DNA of 64,000 nt from Brachionus manjavacas (taxonomy: Eukaryota > Rotifera > Eurotatoria > Ploima > Brachionidae), in contig JAHQIY010000003.1 in NCBI GenBank assembly GCA_019054805.1, forward strand, positions 5,146,001-5,210,000, given 5' to 3'. The position numbers and the translations under genes were made by a program. Positions 1-11,935 of this stretch are shown here, piece by piece (positions within the stretch are counted from its first letter, which is position 1; the number at the start of each line of letters is the position of its first letter). Under the pieces are notes generated by a model. That model ran no database searches and had not been told where the DNA came from. It saw only the letters and a program-made list of their open reading frames with translations.

Positions 1-3000
1 TAAAATTTTTATTTTTATTTTAAAAAGGTAAAAAAAAATCCTCTAAACTATTTAAATGAATAAAATATATTTTTTGCCAAATAAAGGAAATAAAAGAAAA
101 AAATCCATTCTTTTTGTATCTGAGACACATAGTGATGTTCCGCTTTTGTTTTTCACAACAATTTACGTAGAATATTAGAGTTTTGTAAATTTACAAAAAT
201 AAAAAATCAAAAATTTTTCTCATTTTACGTAATTGCGTAAATTTTTGTGGAATCAAAAATAGCCAAAAAATTAAGAGCTTTGGCGTCTTATTTGTTTCTT
301 TAGCGATTTGGGAACTGTTATTTATTTTATAATTTAGAGAAGTCTGAATCATAAAATAAATCAAATAGAATCTATTAAATTTATATTTCATAATTAACTC
401 ACTCAAAAGAGACCAAAGCTCTTAAATTTTTGGAAATTATTGTTCAAACAATTTTTTACAAAAGTTTTGTTAAATCACTGTAAATAAATAATCATTTTTT
501 CCCTAATTTAAATTTTTTTTCGTTTATAAAAAATAAATAAGCTATAAATGAAATGAGGTTTTGGTTGAACATTTAGAATTTTTACTTTATGTCTAAAAAA
601 TTAAATCCAAAATAAAAAAATGCTTTAAACAACTAGAATGACCGAACACAGTAAAAATAGGAAGAAATTCTATTTTTTATTTTAGACTCAGACTTGACTA
701 GATGTTCAATTTTTTTTTTCTCAATTCATCCAAAATCTTATAGATAAAAAAAGAAAATTTTTTTAAAATTAAGTAAATTGAATGCTCTCAACTACTAGAA
801 TGAATAAACAATCTTTTTAGCGATTACAAGAATTCAAAAAGTACAAACTCCATTCTTTTGTATCTGAGACATAACTGAATAATCAAATTCATAAAATATA
901 AGAAAGAGGGTATTTCTACTGCTCGGATAAGCCTGTGGAGCTAGCTCTCCCAAGCTTTATTCTAATAATGATTAATCGAGTCCATTCAAGCACAATTGTA
1001 AAGTTAAGAACAATTTTGAACTCTTTTTCTTTAATTTTTTTGTTCAAAAAATTCAAAAAAAATTGCTATACACCCGATGCCTACTGACCTTTTTATAACA
1101 AACATAAAAGCCCTCGAAATGTTTTTTAATAAAAAAAAACATATATCTCTCTCCCTCTTTTTTATCATTTATTTTTAATCTCATTTTGGTTAATTGTGTG
1201 ATTTGATTATTAAAAATTTACAAATAATAACAAATCTGTTGGGTAACGCTTATTCAAATTAATTGAAAATACAACTAGTTCTAAAATCATTGCCTAACTT
1301 CTACGCTTTGTTTTTCTAATTCGAATAAACTATTTTTCCTAAGCCCTATTTTTTATTCTATTAAGTTTAAAAGATAATTACCTAATGGATTTAAGGCATT
1401 TTGAGAAAATCTATCATTGAAAAGATCGCTTGACCAAGACCGCTTGGGGATTAGACCAGATTAGAGTGAATTAAGTCAAGCTGGCTCCTCCAGTCCGAGC
1501 TTAATTGCCAAACCTAATTTTGTCTGACCTATCCAAGTGGTCAAAAAGGGCCCGCTTTGTCGCCAAATTTTGTGCCACAAAACATTCACATCTACGGCTT
1601 ACTAAGAAGAAATGAGTCCAACGCAAGGTAGAAATGAAGACTAGAGCATGAAGAGATTAGGCTAAAAGCGGATAATACTGCTATACCGAGCTTAGCCACA
1701 CACACACGCGCACATATACACTCGCTAAATTGTACACAAACATAAAACCTCATATGCTTATATTGTTTGATTAGAATGATTTGGATCAATATTTAGAGCA
1801 ATGGCTAATCGTGTTTGGCCATGTACAATGCATAAAGATATGATAAATCGATTTGGATAGAAATATTGAATTTTGGCGAAAATCTGCCCTTATTTGTATA
1901 AAAAATGCAAATTAAACAGGCTAGAGCATGTTTTTCTAATTGGAACTTGTAGTCAGACGCTTATCGATCCAAATGGCGAGAAAGCAAAAGCTACAAATTG
2001 AGAAATTTAATCTAAACAATAGTCCATTTTGTTGTTATTTTTAGTTGGCTTCAACTTCATCTCAAACATAATGAATTTGAAAGCATAATTTTTCTAATTG
2101 AACTTGTAGAAGGAGAAAAAAGAGAATAGAATTGAATTTAAATCCCATCCATCCTCTAGTCTCGATAGAAAAATAACAATGCTAGTCTTAAGTGTTCGTT
2201 TAATTGCAATTTTTCTTTAAGGATTGCAAATTTGCAATTAAATATTTTGCTAAATTTTAGTCTATCTCAGTCTCTTGTTTTTTCTTTTCATTCTTAATTT
2301 CTTTTTTCTTTTTTTTTTTCTTTTTTTTTTCAATTTGTAATTATATCCTTTATTTGTATCCTCATTAAATAAATCAATAGTATGAATTTTTTTTTCTTTT
2401 TAATCATAAACAGATGCAGAATTTCGCTCCTTTTATTTGACCACAAAAATCAATATATTGCGAATAAAAATAATAATAATAAAATATTAAATTTCGTGCA
2501 TATTAATCCTTTGATAGAAAAATTCTAGAAAAAAACTTCTTATTTGTTTTATTTTGAGGAGATTTAGAGCTGAAAAATTAGTATACAAAAAAAATTATTT
2601 TTTTCTTAGCTAATACAAATTTTAATCAATACCGCAAATAACAAATGATCTTGTCAAAGAAAAATAACAAGACATGAAATGACAAATGAACCTTTTTATT
2701 TTTTCTAACAAAAAATGGAACTACTCTAATTTAAAAAAAAAACAAAGATTAATATTGACAAAAATCAGCATAAATTTAATAAAATTTCTAAGGTATCACA
2801 AATTTAAAAGCCTTAGCCTTAGATTTACTCGGCTTAATAACCCATAACGCATAAATGAATCACACTTTAAATGAGGCTGAAATTTTTAGAACCCAAATGT
2901 TTTATTTATTGTCTAAATTTTTTTTTTAATTAGAAAAATAGAACGCAACAAAATTAAAAAAATAAATTTTTTTTTTAAATAAAGACTATATCGTATTTTT

Positions 3001-3757
3001 ACTGCATGAATCTGATGCTCGATAGAGTGGGCACTGAAAATATTTTAATAGTTGTGAGACCATTAAGAAGAAGCCGTCTAAAACAAGTTCAGTTATCAGA
3101 TATTTAGCATCTTATCTTATCATTAGAGCATTTTCAGAAGCTCGCATGATTGATGAGATATTATTTTTAGGCTTCACTTAATCTCGGCCCCACAAAAATT
3201 TAAACAAAAACAATAAATCGAACTTGGATTTTTGATCACCAAAATTTTAAATAGATATAATCAAGACTTGTTTATCTCTTGGCTAATTATCCATTCGCAT
3301 CCATTCATCTTGGTCCATTATATCAAGAATACATTTAAACAATGTCAATCGAAAATTAAATGACTTAGGCTAACATTTTGAATGTTCATCAAAATTTTAT
3401 GTGTTTTTTAAAAACGCTAAATTTGCACTAAACTTCATTAATTTTACGTCCGTCCGTCTCTTTCCTCTTCATCAAAGACTCACCTTAATTACTTTTCACT
3501 TCCCACTTGCACACAATTTTATTTACTAATAAACCTGTCAAGAGATATCAAATATCCGCATAAGGGTGTTCACTAGTTGTCTAAAATGTTAACTTATCTA
3601 GACTTATTTAGATAACGATTTTGTATTTGAAAAAAAAAGTTTATAAAATAAAATAGTTAATTTTGTTCAAGACTAGTTAGATAGAGCAAGCTATCTAGTA
3701 AGTTAATACCATCACCGATTTAGCCAGGTTAGAGTAAAAATGGAAAAAAAGACATAC
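1..3757. other. AT-rich non-coding stretch
   Basis: I see no convincing exon here. Open frames are short, low-complexity and without recognisable domains. The stretch lies 3' of the WIP-family exons on the minus strand, so it probably contains intron of that gene, since exon 2 ends at a good donor and no terminal exon is visible before the left edge. A repeat of about 30 bp (core TTGTATCTGAGACA) occurs near 97-134 and again near 846-877. A patch near 1430-1570 is less AT-rich but has stops in the frames I read. Confidence 0.5.
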
Positions 3758-4174
3758 TGTTTGATTGATGGACCATGGGTGCTGTTGAAGTATTGGGTCG
3801 ATTTCTTTCCTGTAATCGTCTTGTTAGTTGATCTTGAAGACTCATGCCTGCCATCGGATTTGGACCTGATGAAACAACTGCGCTAGTTTCTGAACAAAAA
3901 TTAAATAAATTTTTTTCAAATTGAAATTTTTACTTTTAGTCGAGACGGGGTCCGATGCAGAACTAACTGCTCCTCCGCCTACTATAGGCTTACTTCGATC
4001 TTTGATCTTTGATGGATCGACTTTTTTCAGCTTGGGTTTGGATGGATCTGCAATTGATTTTAGCAGGGCATTCCGATCAGGCGGCGCTGCTGCTGTTAGA
4101 CCTCCTAGAGATGGAGGTGGTGGCGGTCCGCCCAGCATCGGTGGTGGTGGTGGCGGAGGCGGTGGTCCAGGCAT
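3758..4174 (-). CDS. WIPF: WIP/verprolin-family actin regulator, first two coding exons (partial)
   Basis: Exon 1 is 4174-3934 and exon 2 is 3889-3758, joined across a 44-bp GT-AG intron in phase 1. The ATG at 4174 is followed by a run of prolines (MPGPPPPPPPP), then a WH2 actin-binding motif (DRNALLKSI ... LKKV) and a DRSKPIV stretch, the same order as the N terminus of WIP/verprolin proteins. Exon 2 encodes a basic amphipathic segment (SLQDQLTRRLQERNRPNTS) and ends at a canonical GTATGT donor. By family knowledge the protein binds monomeric actin through WH2 and stabilises WASP/N-WASP to control Arp2/3-driven actin assembly in the cytoplasm. The C-terminal WASP-binding part is not in view and should lie beyond the left edge. 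The poly-Pro plus WH2 order makes WIP more likely than another WH2 protein. Confidence 0.85.
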
Positions 4175-6481
4175 TGTTTAAATAAAGCAGATTTTTTAAA
4201 ATTGATTTTGAGTCTAAAAGTTTGTTCACTTAGTAATTTTTGGAATTCTAAATAAACATCTAAATTGAATTTAAAATAATTTATTTTTTTTTAAATGATT
4301 TATTCAATCGATATAAATGGAACATAATTGTTTGAGCGAAATTTGCCATAATTTCGATATTGACCAATTTTGTTTCCTTTCGCTTAAACATTTGTGAGAC
4401 TTTCGACAATGACTTATTGCTGAAGCTTTTTTTTTCAAATACATGAAAAAAAACTTAAAAAACTTACGTCATTGAATAATTTTGAATTTAATCATAATTA
4501 TTCTAATTCAATGAATAAAATAGAAGCATTAAATGAGTTTTTTTGCCGGAAAAAAAATCAAATATCTCTCTTTGTTTTTGAATTAAATTTTGAAATATTT
4601 AAAAACTAATTGAATCTTAAAGAATTTTATTTAATAATCCATTTGGAGAGAATAGTTAATAGACTTTAAACAAAAAAAATTTCGATAAGAACTTTTTTTA
4701 GCATAAAAAGCTTTAAAAAAAGCCTAATTAAATTTTTTTTTATTTGACCTAAATTTTGCTTGCGGAATCCTGATAAATTTAAAATAAAACCTGAACATTC
4801 AGAAAAAAAGTCACTCTTTGGAGTTCTTTGAAAAAAAAATAAATTATTTCGTCTTTTAATTATTAAAATATTTGTCAAAAAGATAAATATATTTATCGCA
4901 ATGAATAATTCACCTTTATCTGAATTACCTAATAAATTTTTTGTACCTTAAAAAATTTGCTATTTTACAAAAGATCACATTCCTTGTAAAACAAAAATTT
5001 CACAAATTACATGAACTCAATTAGCAGGAAAAACTTACCACTGAATAATTCGGGCGCTATTTTTCATTATTTTGACACACCGGACAGTATCCAAGTTAAT
5101 GCATGAACATAATTTAAAAATAAATTACCTGCAAAAAAATAATGAATATTTAAAAAATTTACATTTGGCTAAACATTCATTTTGGGCCGAATTTTAGGAA
5201 AACTGAAGCCTCTTATTTTATAGACAAGAAATTTTAAAAACCATCTGGCAATACTTTTGCACTTGGATAAGTTTTGATGCTTAAGCAAAAAAAAAAAATT
5301 TCTCAAATTTTAATAATTTATTAAAATTTGAGAAACTGAAATAATAATGGTATAAAACGAACTAAACGATAAAAAATAGATCATTCAATTCATACGGCTT
5401 TGTATTTATCCAAAAAAAACATATAAAAGATTTAAGAAATATATAAATAATCTCGATTGGTCTACTAACCCGGTATGATTTTTAATAATTTTTTTAAGCT
5501 ATTGTTGAAATCGGTCCAACTTAAAAATAATGTAAAATATACGTCTGCAATCTCGAGTAAATGTAGGTAAACTTTGGTTTTGTTTTAAGTTGAATGCATG
5601 AGTTGATGTTTAGGTCCATTCAAATTTTACATGTGTTTGGGTTGAAGCTATTTCTATTCAATGTAGACTCGAGCAAATTATCATTTATTTGTTCGTATAA
5701 GGCCTTCGTAATTATATTTTTAATTAGGCCTTTTAAATTTCGTTTCTTTTTCCAATTTATTTACTTAGGAATTTTTTATAAATTTAATAAAATTTAGTCA
5801 ATTTAGAAAAACGAAGAGCTTTAAAAATACCAGCAAACATAAATTTCTCCACTGTTTCTTTGATGAGCAATCTTATTTTCAAAAATATGCTGCAAATTTA
5901 TAATTTTAAATTATCATTTGCAATTTTTTCTTTCTATTGTTAATCAAAATCTGGCTATCAAGCGATTTTTTATAGCCATGAATATTTTATCTAAAATTGT
6001 CCTCGTAAGCTTTTGACTTAAAATTTCTAATGAGCTAAAAATTTTGATGGCTGAGTATTGTTGATAATTTTATACCAGTCGAAAAATTCATTAAATTTAA
6101 ATTTGAAGAGTTTGTTAATCTACTTACTGAATTAAAATAAATTGAGAAATATTTGGTGAACAAATTTCCTCAAAACAGTATTTCAGTTCCCAAGTCAAAA
6201 TATATTCTAATATTTAAATATTTAAACTAGATGGAAAAATTTTTCAAAAATAAAAATAGCTAGGTGAAAAATTAACTTTTTATTCGAAAAAATTTAAAAA
6301 AAATTTTTTTAGTAAACTTTAACTTGCTTGATCTCTTTTGAATTATTTATTTATTTATTGCACGAAAATGCCAATGTTAATTTTCTCATATTTAAATATA
6401 ATTCTCAAAAATCGATCAAAAAAAAATACTCATTAATTTTTCTATTTGTCTTGAAATAAAAAAAAATCTTCAATTATATTG
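4175..6481. other. Intergenic, AT-rich, no gene seen
   Basis: This lies between the WIP-family start codon and the 3' end of PIG-X. The reading frames, for example near 4666-4878 and 5594-5797, are short and low-complexity without recognisable domains. The 5' untranslated region and promoter of the WIP-family gene should be just right of 4174, but I see no clear core promoter motif. Confidence 0.5.
5299..5335. repeat. Perfect 37-bp palindrome
   Basis: Two 18-bp arms (TTTCTCAAATTTTAATAA and its exact reverse complement) are separated by one T. There is no uridine-rich terminator context or gene end next to it. It may be the remnant of a small inverted-repeat element, or chance in AT-rich DNA, although 18 of 18 matched pairs is long for chance. 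Confidence 0.7.
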
Positions 6482-6487
6482 TTTATT
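6482..6487 (-). terminator. AATAAA poly(A) signal of PIG-X
   Basis: AATAAA on the minus strand begins only a few bases past the PIG-X stop codon (6492-6494). If used, the mRNA would have a very short 3' untranslated region. A second A-rich hexamer-like stretch follows near 6450. Confidence 0.5.
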
Positions 6488-6491
6488 GAAA

Positions 6492-7289
6492 TTAATTGAT
6501 TTTTTTATTGAATTCCAGTAATTTTTCGCGGAACAATTTTGAGACATACAGTGCCAAGAGTATCAAAAATCCCAGAGTAATCACAATAATAATAGGTGCA
6601 TGTTTTGCTTGACCAACAGGCACATCAAATTCAAAACTATCTTCTGAATAATTGGAATCAATTTCGTTCCAATAGCAATTTCCAATAAAAAATTCTTTAA
6701 TCAATATTTTGTCAATTTTTTTATCAGAATTGAAAATAAATTCATTTTGGTCTTTTAGATTTTGGTTGCAGTCAGACACTAAAACACGAGGACCATAAAT
6801 TTTAAGTCGTTGATACAAGTAATTGTCAGATGGAGCATGATATCGTAAATGAAACGGATAGCTAAAGGATAAATTGCATAAATTTGACGATTCATTACAT
6901 GATAATAAACTTTTTTGGAAAAGTAAAAAAAGCAAAAATGGCTCCGATCTATACTCGATTGATTCAGTATTTACCTTTTGTGATAGAAAAAATAAAAATA
7001 GCTGATTGTAGATACTTTGTTTTAATTCGAATTCATCAACATAAAAATTCGAATTAAATTCTTGAATCAACATTATATTACAATTTGTTTTTAAAAAATG
7101 TATTTCATCTGTATTGATTTGAATATTTATGGAAAAAAATTTATGAAAGCCATCATTATCAATTTCATAGCTGAATGTGCTTGATTTGATCACATTAAAG
7201 CATCTATTCGAAATCTCACCTGAAAATACACCAACAATATCAAGTACCATGAAAAATAAGAACTTTAATGTTATAAGTTTCAACAGCAT
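6492..7289 (-). CDS. PIGX: PIG-X (GPI mannosyltransferase I stabilising subunit, PBN1 family)
   Basis: A single uninterrupted 265-codon frame starting with ATG at 7289. It has an N-terminal hydrophobic signal sequence (about residues 1-24), a lumenal domain with the family signature around HLRYHAPSDNYLYQRL, and one C-terminal transmembrane helix (about 235-253) introduced by VPVGQAKHAP and followed by a short basic tail. Vertebrate PIG-X has the same topology, a similar length (about 258 residues), the same xxRYH motif in the lumenal domain and the VPVG before the helix. In the ER membrane PIG-X stabilises PIG-M, which adds the first mannose of the GPI anchor; the catalytic partner is not in this window. 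No intron is visible, which is unusual next to the short-intron genes here but not unique. Confidence 0.85.
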   Translation of the reverse strand: MLLKLITLKFLFFMVLDIVGVFSGEISNRCFNVIKSSTFSYEIDNDGFHKFFSINIQINTDEIHFLKTNCNIMLIQEFNSNFYVDEFELKQSIYNQLFLFFLSQKVNTESIEYRSEPFLLFLLFQKSLLSCNESSNLCNLSFSYPFHLRYHAPSDNYLYQRLKIYGPRVLVSDCNQNLKDQNEFIFNSDKKIDKILIKEFFIGNCYWNEIDSNYSEDSFEFDVPVGQAKHAPIIIVITLGFLILLALYVSKLFREKLLEFNKKIN

Positions 7290-7550
7290 CGTTTCTTTTA
7301 ATAAAAAATCTAATTAATAAATTATAATTTATTTACTTATTGGCAAAAAAAATTTCATTTTTCTTTTAAAATCACTTTTTGAATTTAGAATAATTTTGAG
7401 ACTAAAATTATCACATTATTTAATTTATTCAAAAATATTAAATTTAAATAAAATAATTTAACATTGTCAAGAAAAAAAGAATCAGCATAAACCAAGAATT
7501 GATTCATGTCAAGAATTAAAGTAGAACTATTTAGAAAAAGGAAAAAACAC

Positions 7551-7686
7551 ATGACCCGATGCTGAACCTGCTGCTCTTCAGTCTAATATAGCTATACTTT
7601 GATCGTTGATCGTTGATTGATCGTCTTTTTTCAGCTTGGGTTTCGATAGATCTGTGATTGATTTTAATAGGACCCTTCGATCAGAT
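7551..7686 (-). pseudogene. Decayed duplicate of the WIP-family WH2 exon
   Basis: About 135 bp aligns clearly with 3945-4082 of the WIP-family exon 1 in the same orientation. Translated on the minus strand it keeps LLKSI, SKPKLKK and DDQS in the order of the WH2 region, but the LKKV core is changed, the poly-Pro start is gone and a stop follows ILD. It lies 3.4 kb upstream of the real exon, with PIG-X between them. The lack of a start codon and of conserved splice borders favours a dead fragment of a segmental duplication. Confidence 0.8.
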
Positions 7687-7863
7687 AGAAATGACATTTG
7701 AATTTATAGAATTAAAAAAAAAAAAAAATTGTGTTGATAACAATCACTTGCAAAAATGCAATGATAAAAAAATTAGCCCATGATTCGATTCATTTTTGAA
7801 GCTCTTTTTTTATCCGATGAGAAAAAACATACTTCATTGCAAAATTTAGAGTCACATTAATAC

Positions 7864-8063
7864 CAGAGTTGTTCAAAAGTCACAAGTCTCAAGTCAAATC
7901 CAAATCAAAGATTTTAATTTTTTTAAGCCTGGACTTGTAATTTTATTTTAGTGACTTTGAATTTAACTAGGCCGCCACTATAAATGCCTGGAACGGAACA
8001 AAATTCATGTGGCCAGACTTTTCTTTGACTTGGACTTTAATTTGTGACTTTTATACGACTCTG
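7864..8063. mobile_element. hAT-like MITE, 200 bp, with perfect 8-bp target site duplication
   Basis: The ends are inverted repeats starting CAGAGTTGTTCAAAAGTCA and, from the right, CAGAGTCGTATAAAAGTCA. The element is flanked on both sides by ATTAATAC (7856-7863 and 8064-8071), an exact 8-bp duplication. Ends beginning CAGNG and an 8-bp duplication are the hallmark of the hAT superfamily. No transposase frame is present, so it is non-autonomous. A more degraded relative lies at 51723-51858. Confidence 0.88.
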
Positions 8064-8309
8064 ATTAATACGAATGCAACTAATGAAGAAAAAAAAGCTT
8101 ACATTAGATGCACTTAATCTAATTTAAAAAGAGATCAATTCCCAATGATTAAGACTGAAAAATATAGAAAAGTTTAGTTTTTTTTAAGAATTTCTCCCAA
8201 AATAAGTATCTTACTTTCAGAACCCTCAAAATAGTTATAAATTTTTTTAAACTAGGATTTTTAATTTAAAAATCTAATTAAAAGCATTAATTTTATTAGA
8301 AAACAACTT

Positions 8310-8583
8310 CAGTGCCGGAAATTAACTTGTCATATCATTTCATCTGATGTTCTTTAATGTCATTTTTTAAACTTTCTTCATATCAGCTGATATCAGCTTT
8401 TATCATTTGATATCAGATAAAATCAGGTGAATTAAAATTTGAATTTCTATATGTAAAAATATGTAAATAATTTATTTTCCTGATATTAGCTGATATCAGT
8501 TGATATCACATCATATCATTTGATATCAAATTATATCATATAATACCATATGATATGATGTAGCAAGTTAATTTCCCGCACTG
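8310..8583. mobile_element. Inverted-repeat element rich in TGATATCA motifs
   Basis: The ends match as CAGTGCCGGAAATTAACTTG (left) and, reverse-complemented, CAGTGCGGGAAATTAACTTG (right). The interior carries many copies of the palindrome TGATATCA and close variants. No target duplication is evident next to the ends (AACAACTT against TAATATTG). It is probably a non-autonomous DNA transposon; the superfamily is unclear. Confidence 0.7.
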
Positions 8584-10020
8584 TAATATTGTTTTTTGTA
8601 ATTAAGCCAAAGCCAAGACCTGAGAGTTGTTGAATCTCTGGTAACTATGAACATTGACTCTAGATGAGCATATTAGCCATTAATGACGATGACGGGTATT
8701 CAAAAAAGATTGGTGCATTTTTGTTCGTTAAAAAAACAAGAATCTAAAATACAAGAGTTCTGAAAATTTGAACATTAAAGTAATAAATTTTTACAGTTGA
8801 TGGTGGTTTAAATAAACAAAATCAAAAAATTCACGCTATATAACGAGAAGAAGCGGATAAAAAGGAGGCAATAATTAATAAATATTTTTAAAGTTTGATT
8901 TATTTAAATTTAAAATTTAAGCTCTCTATAGTTTCACAAAAATTGTATTTCGTTAATGTTATGGATTGGAATTACTAAATTTGGCCTTAAATTATCTTAT
9001 TATGTTAAACGAAGGTATAAAAAAGGGTTTAAATTAAAAAAAATAAACAGAAATTATAAAACAGTGGTGTTCCGTACTTTGTATTTTTTAAAAAAACTAA
9101 AAAAAAAATTACCGGAATTCACGTAAATTTTGGTAAAATTTAATTAAATAATGATTTAAAATCGTAAAAATAGTTAAATTTCAAATAATGAGAAATGAAA
9201 CTAGTTTCAAATTAAAAAAAAACTTTTTCTCTTGGCTCCAAAAGACTCGATTTTTTTATATTTTTTTTATTAAAAAAAGGAAAATAATAGGATATTTTAA
9301 TCAAGTTTTTGTATTGAAGATGTATCCCTACATTTAAATAATTTTTAAATCTTATTTTTTTGTAAAATTTGAAGAATATTACTTCTTGTGTTTATTTAAT
9401 TTATTTAATTTTTTAATATATAAATAACTTATATTTTGCATTGAAAGGTTAATTTTGAAATAAAGTACATTAAGTACAAAAATTAATAAATCATTTTTTG
9501 GACGTCTTCACTTTTTTGCTTTAATCTGTTGTAACAACTTCTTCCACGTTTAGGAAAAGAAAAAAACAACTCTAGATATATATAATTCATTGAATTTTCC
9601 TAAGAGATATGACACGAAATTAACAAATAAAAATAAAATTTTGATGATATAAATTTTTCTTTTCAAATTCTTATTGTAAGATTACAATTACAATCAATTA
9701 CTTAATGCTCACTAATGCTTTGTCTTTAAGCTCGAATATTTTAAAAATTGAGCTGATTTTGGAGGGATTTGAGTATAGAAAAGAAGTAAAGAATCAAATT
9801 TTTAATTTAAATATTAAAAATTCTAAAAGGAAAAACAAAATAAAATGAAATAAATCATTTATGATATTAAAGATCTGAATGGAAATTATGAAAAATGACT
9901 TCAAACAAGAGTCACAGGTAATACATTTTTTAGATATTTGATAAAATTTAAAAAATGGCATTGTGAATTTCAAATAAAAATTGCATAAAATTCTTCCTTT
10001 TTTTAATTAAAATTAAAATT
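8584..10020. other. Intergenic, AT-rich, nothing recognised
   Basis: No reading frame or repeat here is convincing. A patch near 9060-9080 (CAGTGGTGTTCCG) recalls one near 131-146 (TAGTGATGTTCCG), which may mark ends of an unresolved repeat family. Confidence 0.4.
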
Positions 10021-11935
10021 AATATGAACAAAGAATGTCGAAAAGCGATCAAGCTTGCAGTCAAAAATTACGAATCGAAGTTAGCAAAGCTATCAAGAGC
10101 AAACCCAAAACTCGTCTACAAGTCCATAATTAGTAAAATTTCTAATAAACAGTCGATTAAAGCGTTGAAATCGAACGAACTTTTGGTAACAAACCCGATC
10201 GAAATAGTTAGCATATTGAACGAGTATTTTCTTTCGGTTTTAAATATCGATACTTTGTTATTATTACCCCCCCGTTCAATTCCAAAACAGATAAAGTTTG
10301 TGATCCAGGTCCGGAAGACATCTCAAGTGTAAGTTAAATTTGTGAGAAGCTAAAATTATTAGATCCAAATAAGGCAGTAGGCCCTGATAAAATTCATAAT
10401 AAGGTCTTAAAGTCTGCAGCCGATGCTTTCTCAATTCCCCTGGCTTATATTTTTCGAAAGTCATTTGTTGACGGAATCTTACCAGCAACTTAGAAACGAG
10501 CGAACATTGCACCTTTACATAAAAGTGGAAGCCGTACTGAAGCCAAAAATTATAGTCCTTTTTCTTTCACAAGTGTCGTCTGTAAAGTGTTTGAGAGTAT
10601 TGTAAAAGAATACATGTTAAAGGATCTCATTGGGAGCGATTTAATCTCTAGGGTCCAACATGGCTTCCTACCGAACAAGTCTTGTACAACCAATCTTCTT
10701 GAAACGATTGATATTACAGACGCTCTTGCAAATGGCTTTCCAGTAGATGTTATTTATACAGATTTCGCCAAAGCTTTTGACAAGGTTTCTCATCGTAAAT
10801 TACTGTACAATTTCCGATTCAATGGATTTGGAGAAAAACTAATCGCTTGGATCAATGGATTTTTAACGGGGCGCACACAAAGAGTGGTCCTTGGAGAATC
10901 ATCTTCACAATGGGCTGAAATAGCTAGTGGTGTACCTCAAGGTTCGATTTTAGGACCTATTCTTTTTGTCATCTTCATTAATGACATGTTAGAGATGATT
11001 AAGTCAAACTATGAAGCTTATGCTGATGATACGAAGATTATTTCTGTCGTTAAAAATTTCCAATCACTGATAGATCTTCAAGGGGACAAAGTATCAAATT
11101 AGTCAATGGATTGGTCTACTCAACTTAATACTGATAAATGTAAAGTTGTGCACTTTGTTTATTCAAACACAAGGTTTGACTATGAAATTAAGTCGGAGAG
11201 TTTGGGTCGACAACCCTTGGCAAAGTCGATTTGTGAGAAAGACCTCGGTATTCATATCCAAAACGACTTTAAGTGGGACGTACAAGTGAAAAATTGTACT
11301 GCTAAGATCTGGGCAAACAGAGTTTTAGAAATGATCAAGAAAGCTTTTAATTTTCCTTAACAAGAAAACATCAGATTACTATACACATCATTGGTCAGAC
11401 CTCATCTGGAATATGCTATTAGTTCGTGGTGCCCGTTTTTTGAAAAGGATACCGCGGAGCTTGAAAAAGTACAGAGAAGAGCGACGAAGCTTGTTCCGGA
11501 ACTCAAATAACTCAAATACCCGTAACGACTCATGAGACTAGGCCTAAGTGACCTGAAGACGCGAAGGTTGAGAGGAGATTTGATCCAAATGTACAAATTA
11601 GTAAATAAAATGGAGAAAGTGAATTTTGTAAACGACATAAAATTTCGATCTGGGCTGCCTCAATCTGCGCTTACAATCTTAGAAGGCACAAAAAAACGAT
11701 TCATAGAGAAAAAGTAAAAAATTGTCTTGCAAGATTTAAATTTTTTGTTATAAGAGTTGTAAACGATTGGAATAAATTGTCGGAAGAGGTTATTGAAGCA
11801 AGAAGCCTGAACAGTTTTAAGTCGAAGCTTGTTGACTGGTTGAAAAAATGTGTAACGACTGCTATTGCTCTATGAGCTCACTTGAACTGGTTTCAAGTTG
11901 CAGTTTATTTTACTACTACTATTAATAAAAATTAT
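10021..11935 (+). mobile_element. Decayed non-LTR (LINE) retrotransposon, reverse-transcriptase half
   Basis: Successive frames broken by shifts and stops read through a LINE reverse transcriptase: a linker with NKAVGPDKI (about 10370-10390), the finger/palm segments DFAKAFDKVSHRKLL and SGVPQGSILGPILF, and the catalytic YADD (about 11018-11030). Then come the thumb (KDLGIHIQNDFKW), the RPHLEYAI...VQRRATK region and a C-terminal NDWNKLSEEV...LNSFKSKL tail. The 3' end is a TAC/TAA-rich simple repeat (about 11908-11935), common for CR1/RTE-like LINEs. The 5' part with the endonuclease is missing. At least five lesions make it inactive, for example the stop near 10490, the shift near 10330 and the stop at 11100. 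I cannot assign the clade with certainty. Confidence 0.85.

Noticed and set aside
3470-3490. Strong GTGAGT donor on the minus strand near 3481 as WIP exon 3
   Set aside because: In the required phase the frame meets a stop before the donor, so it does not continue the WIP reading frame.
6492-7289. PIG-X frame as a generic type I membrane receptor
   Set aside because: The RYH motif, VPVG before the helix and total length fit PIG-X much better.
10276-10512. Opposite-strand and shifted frames across the LINE (also near 11402 and 41091) as genes
   Set aside because: They are shadows of the reverse-transcriptase frame on the plus strand.
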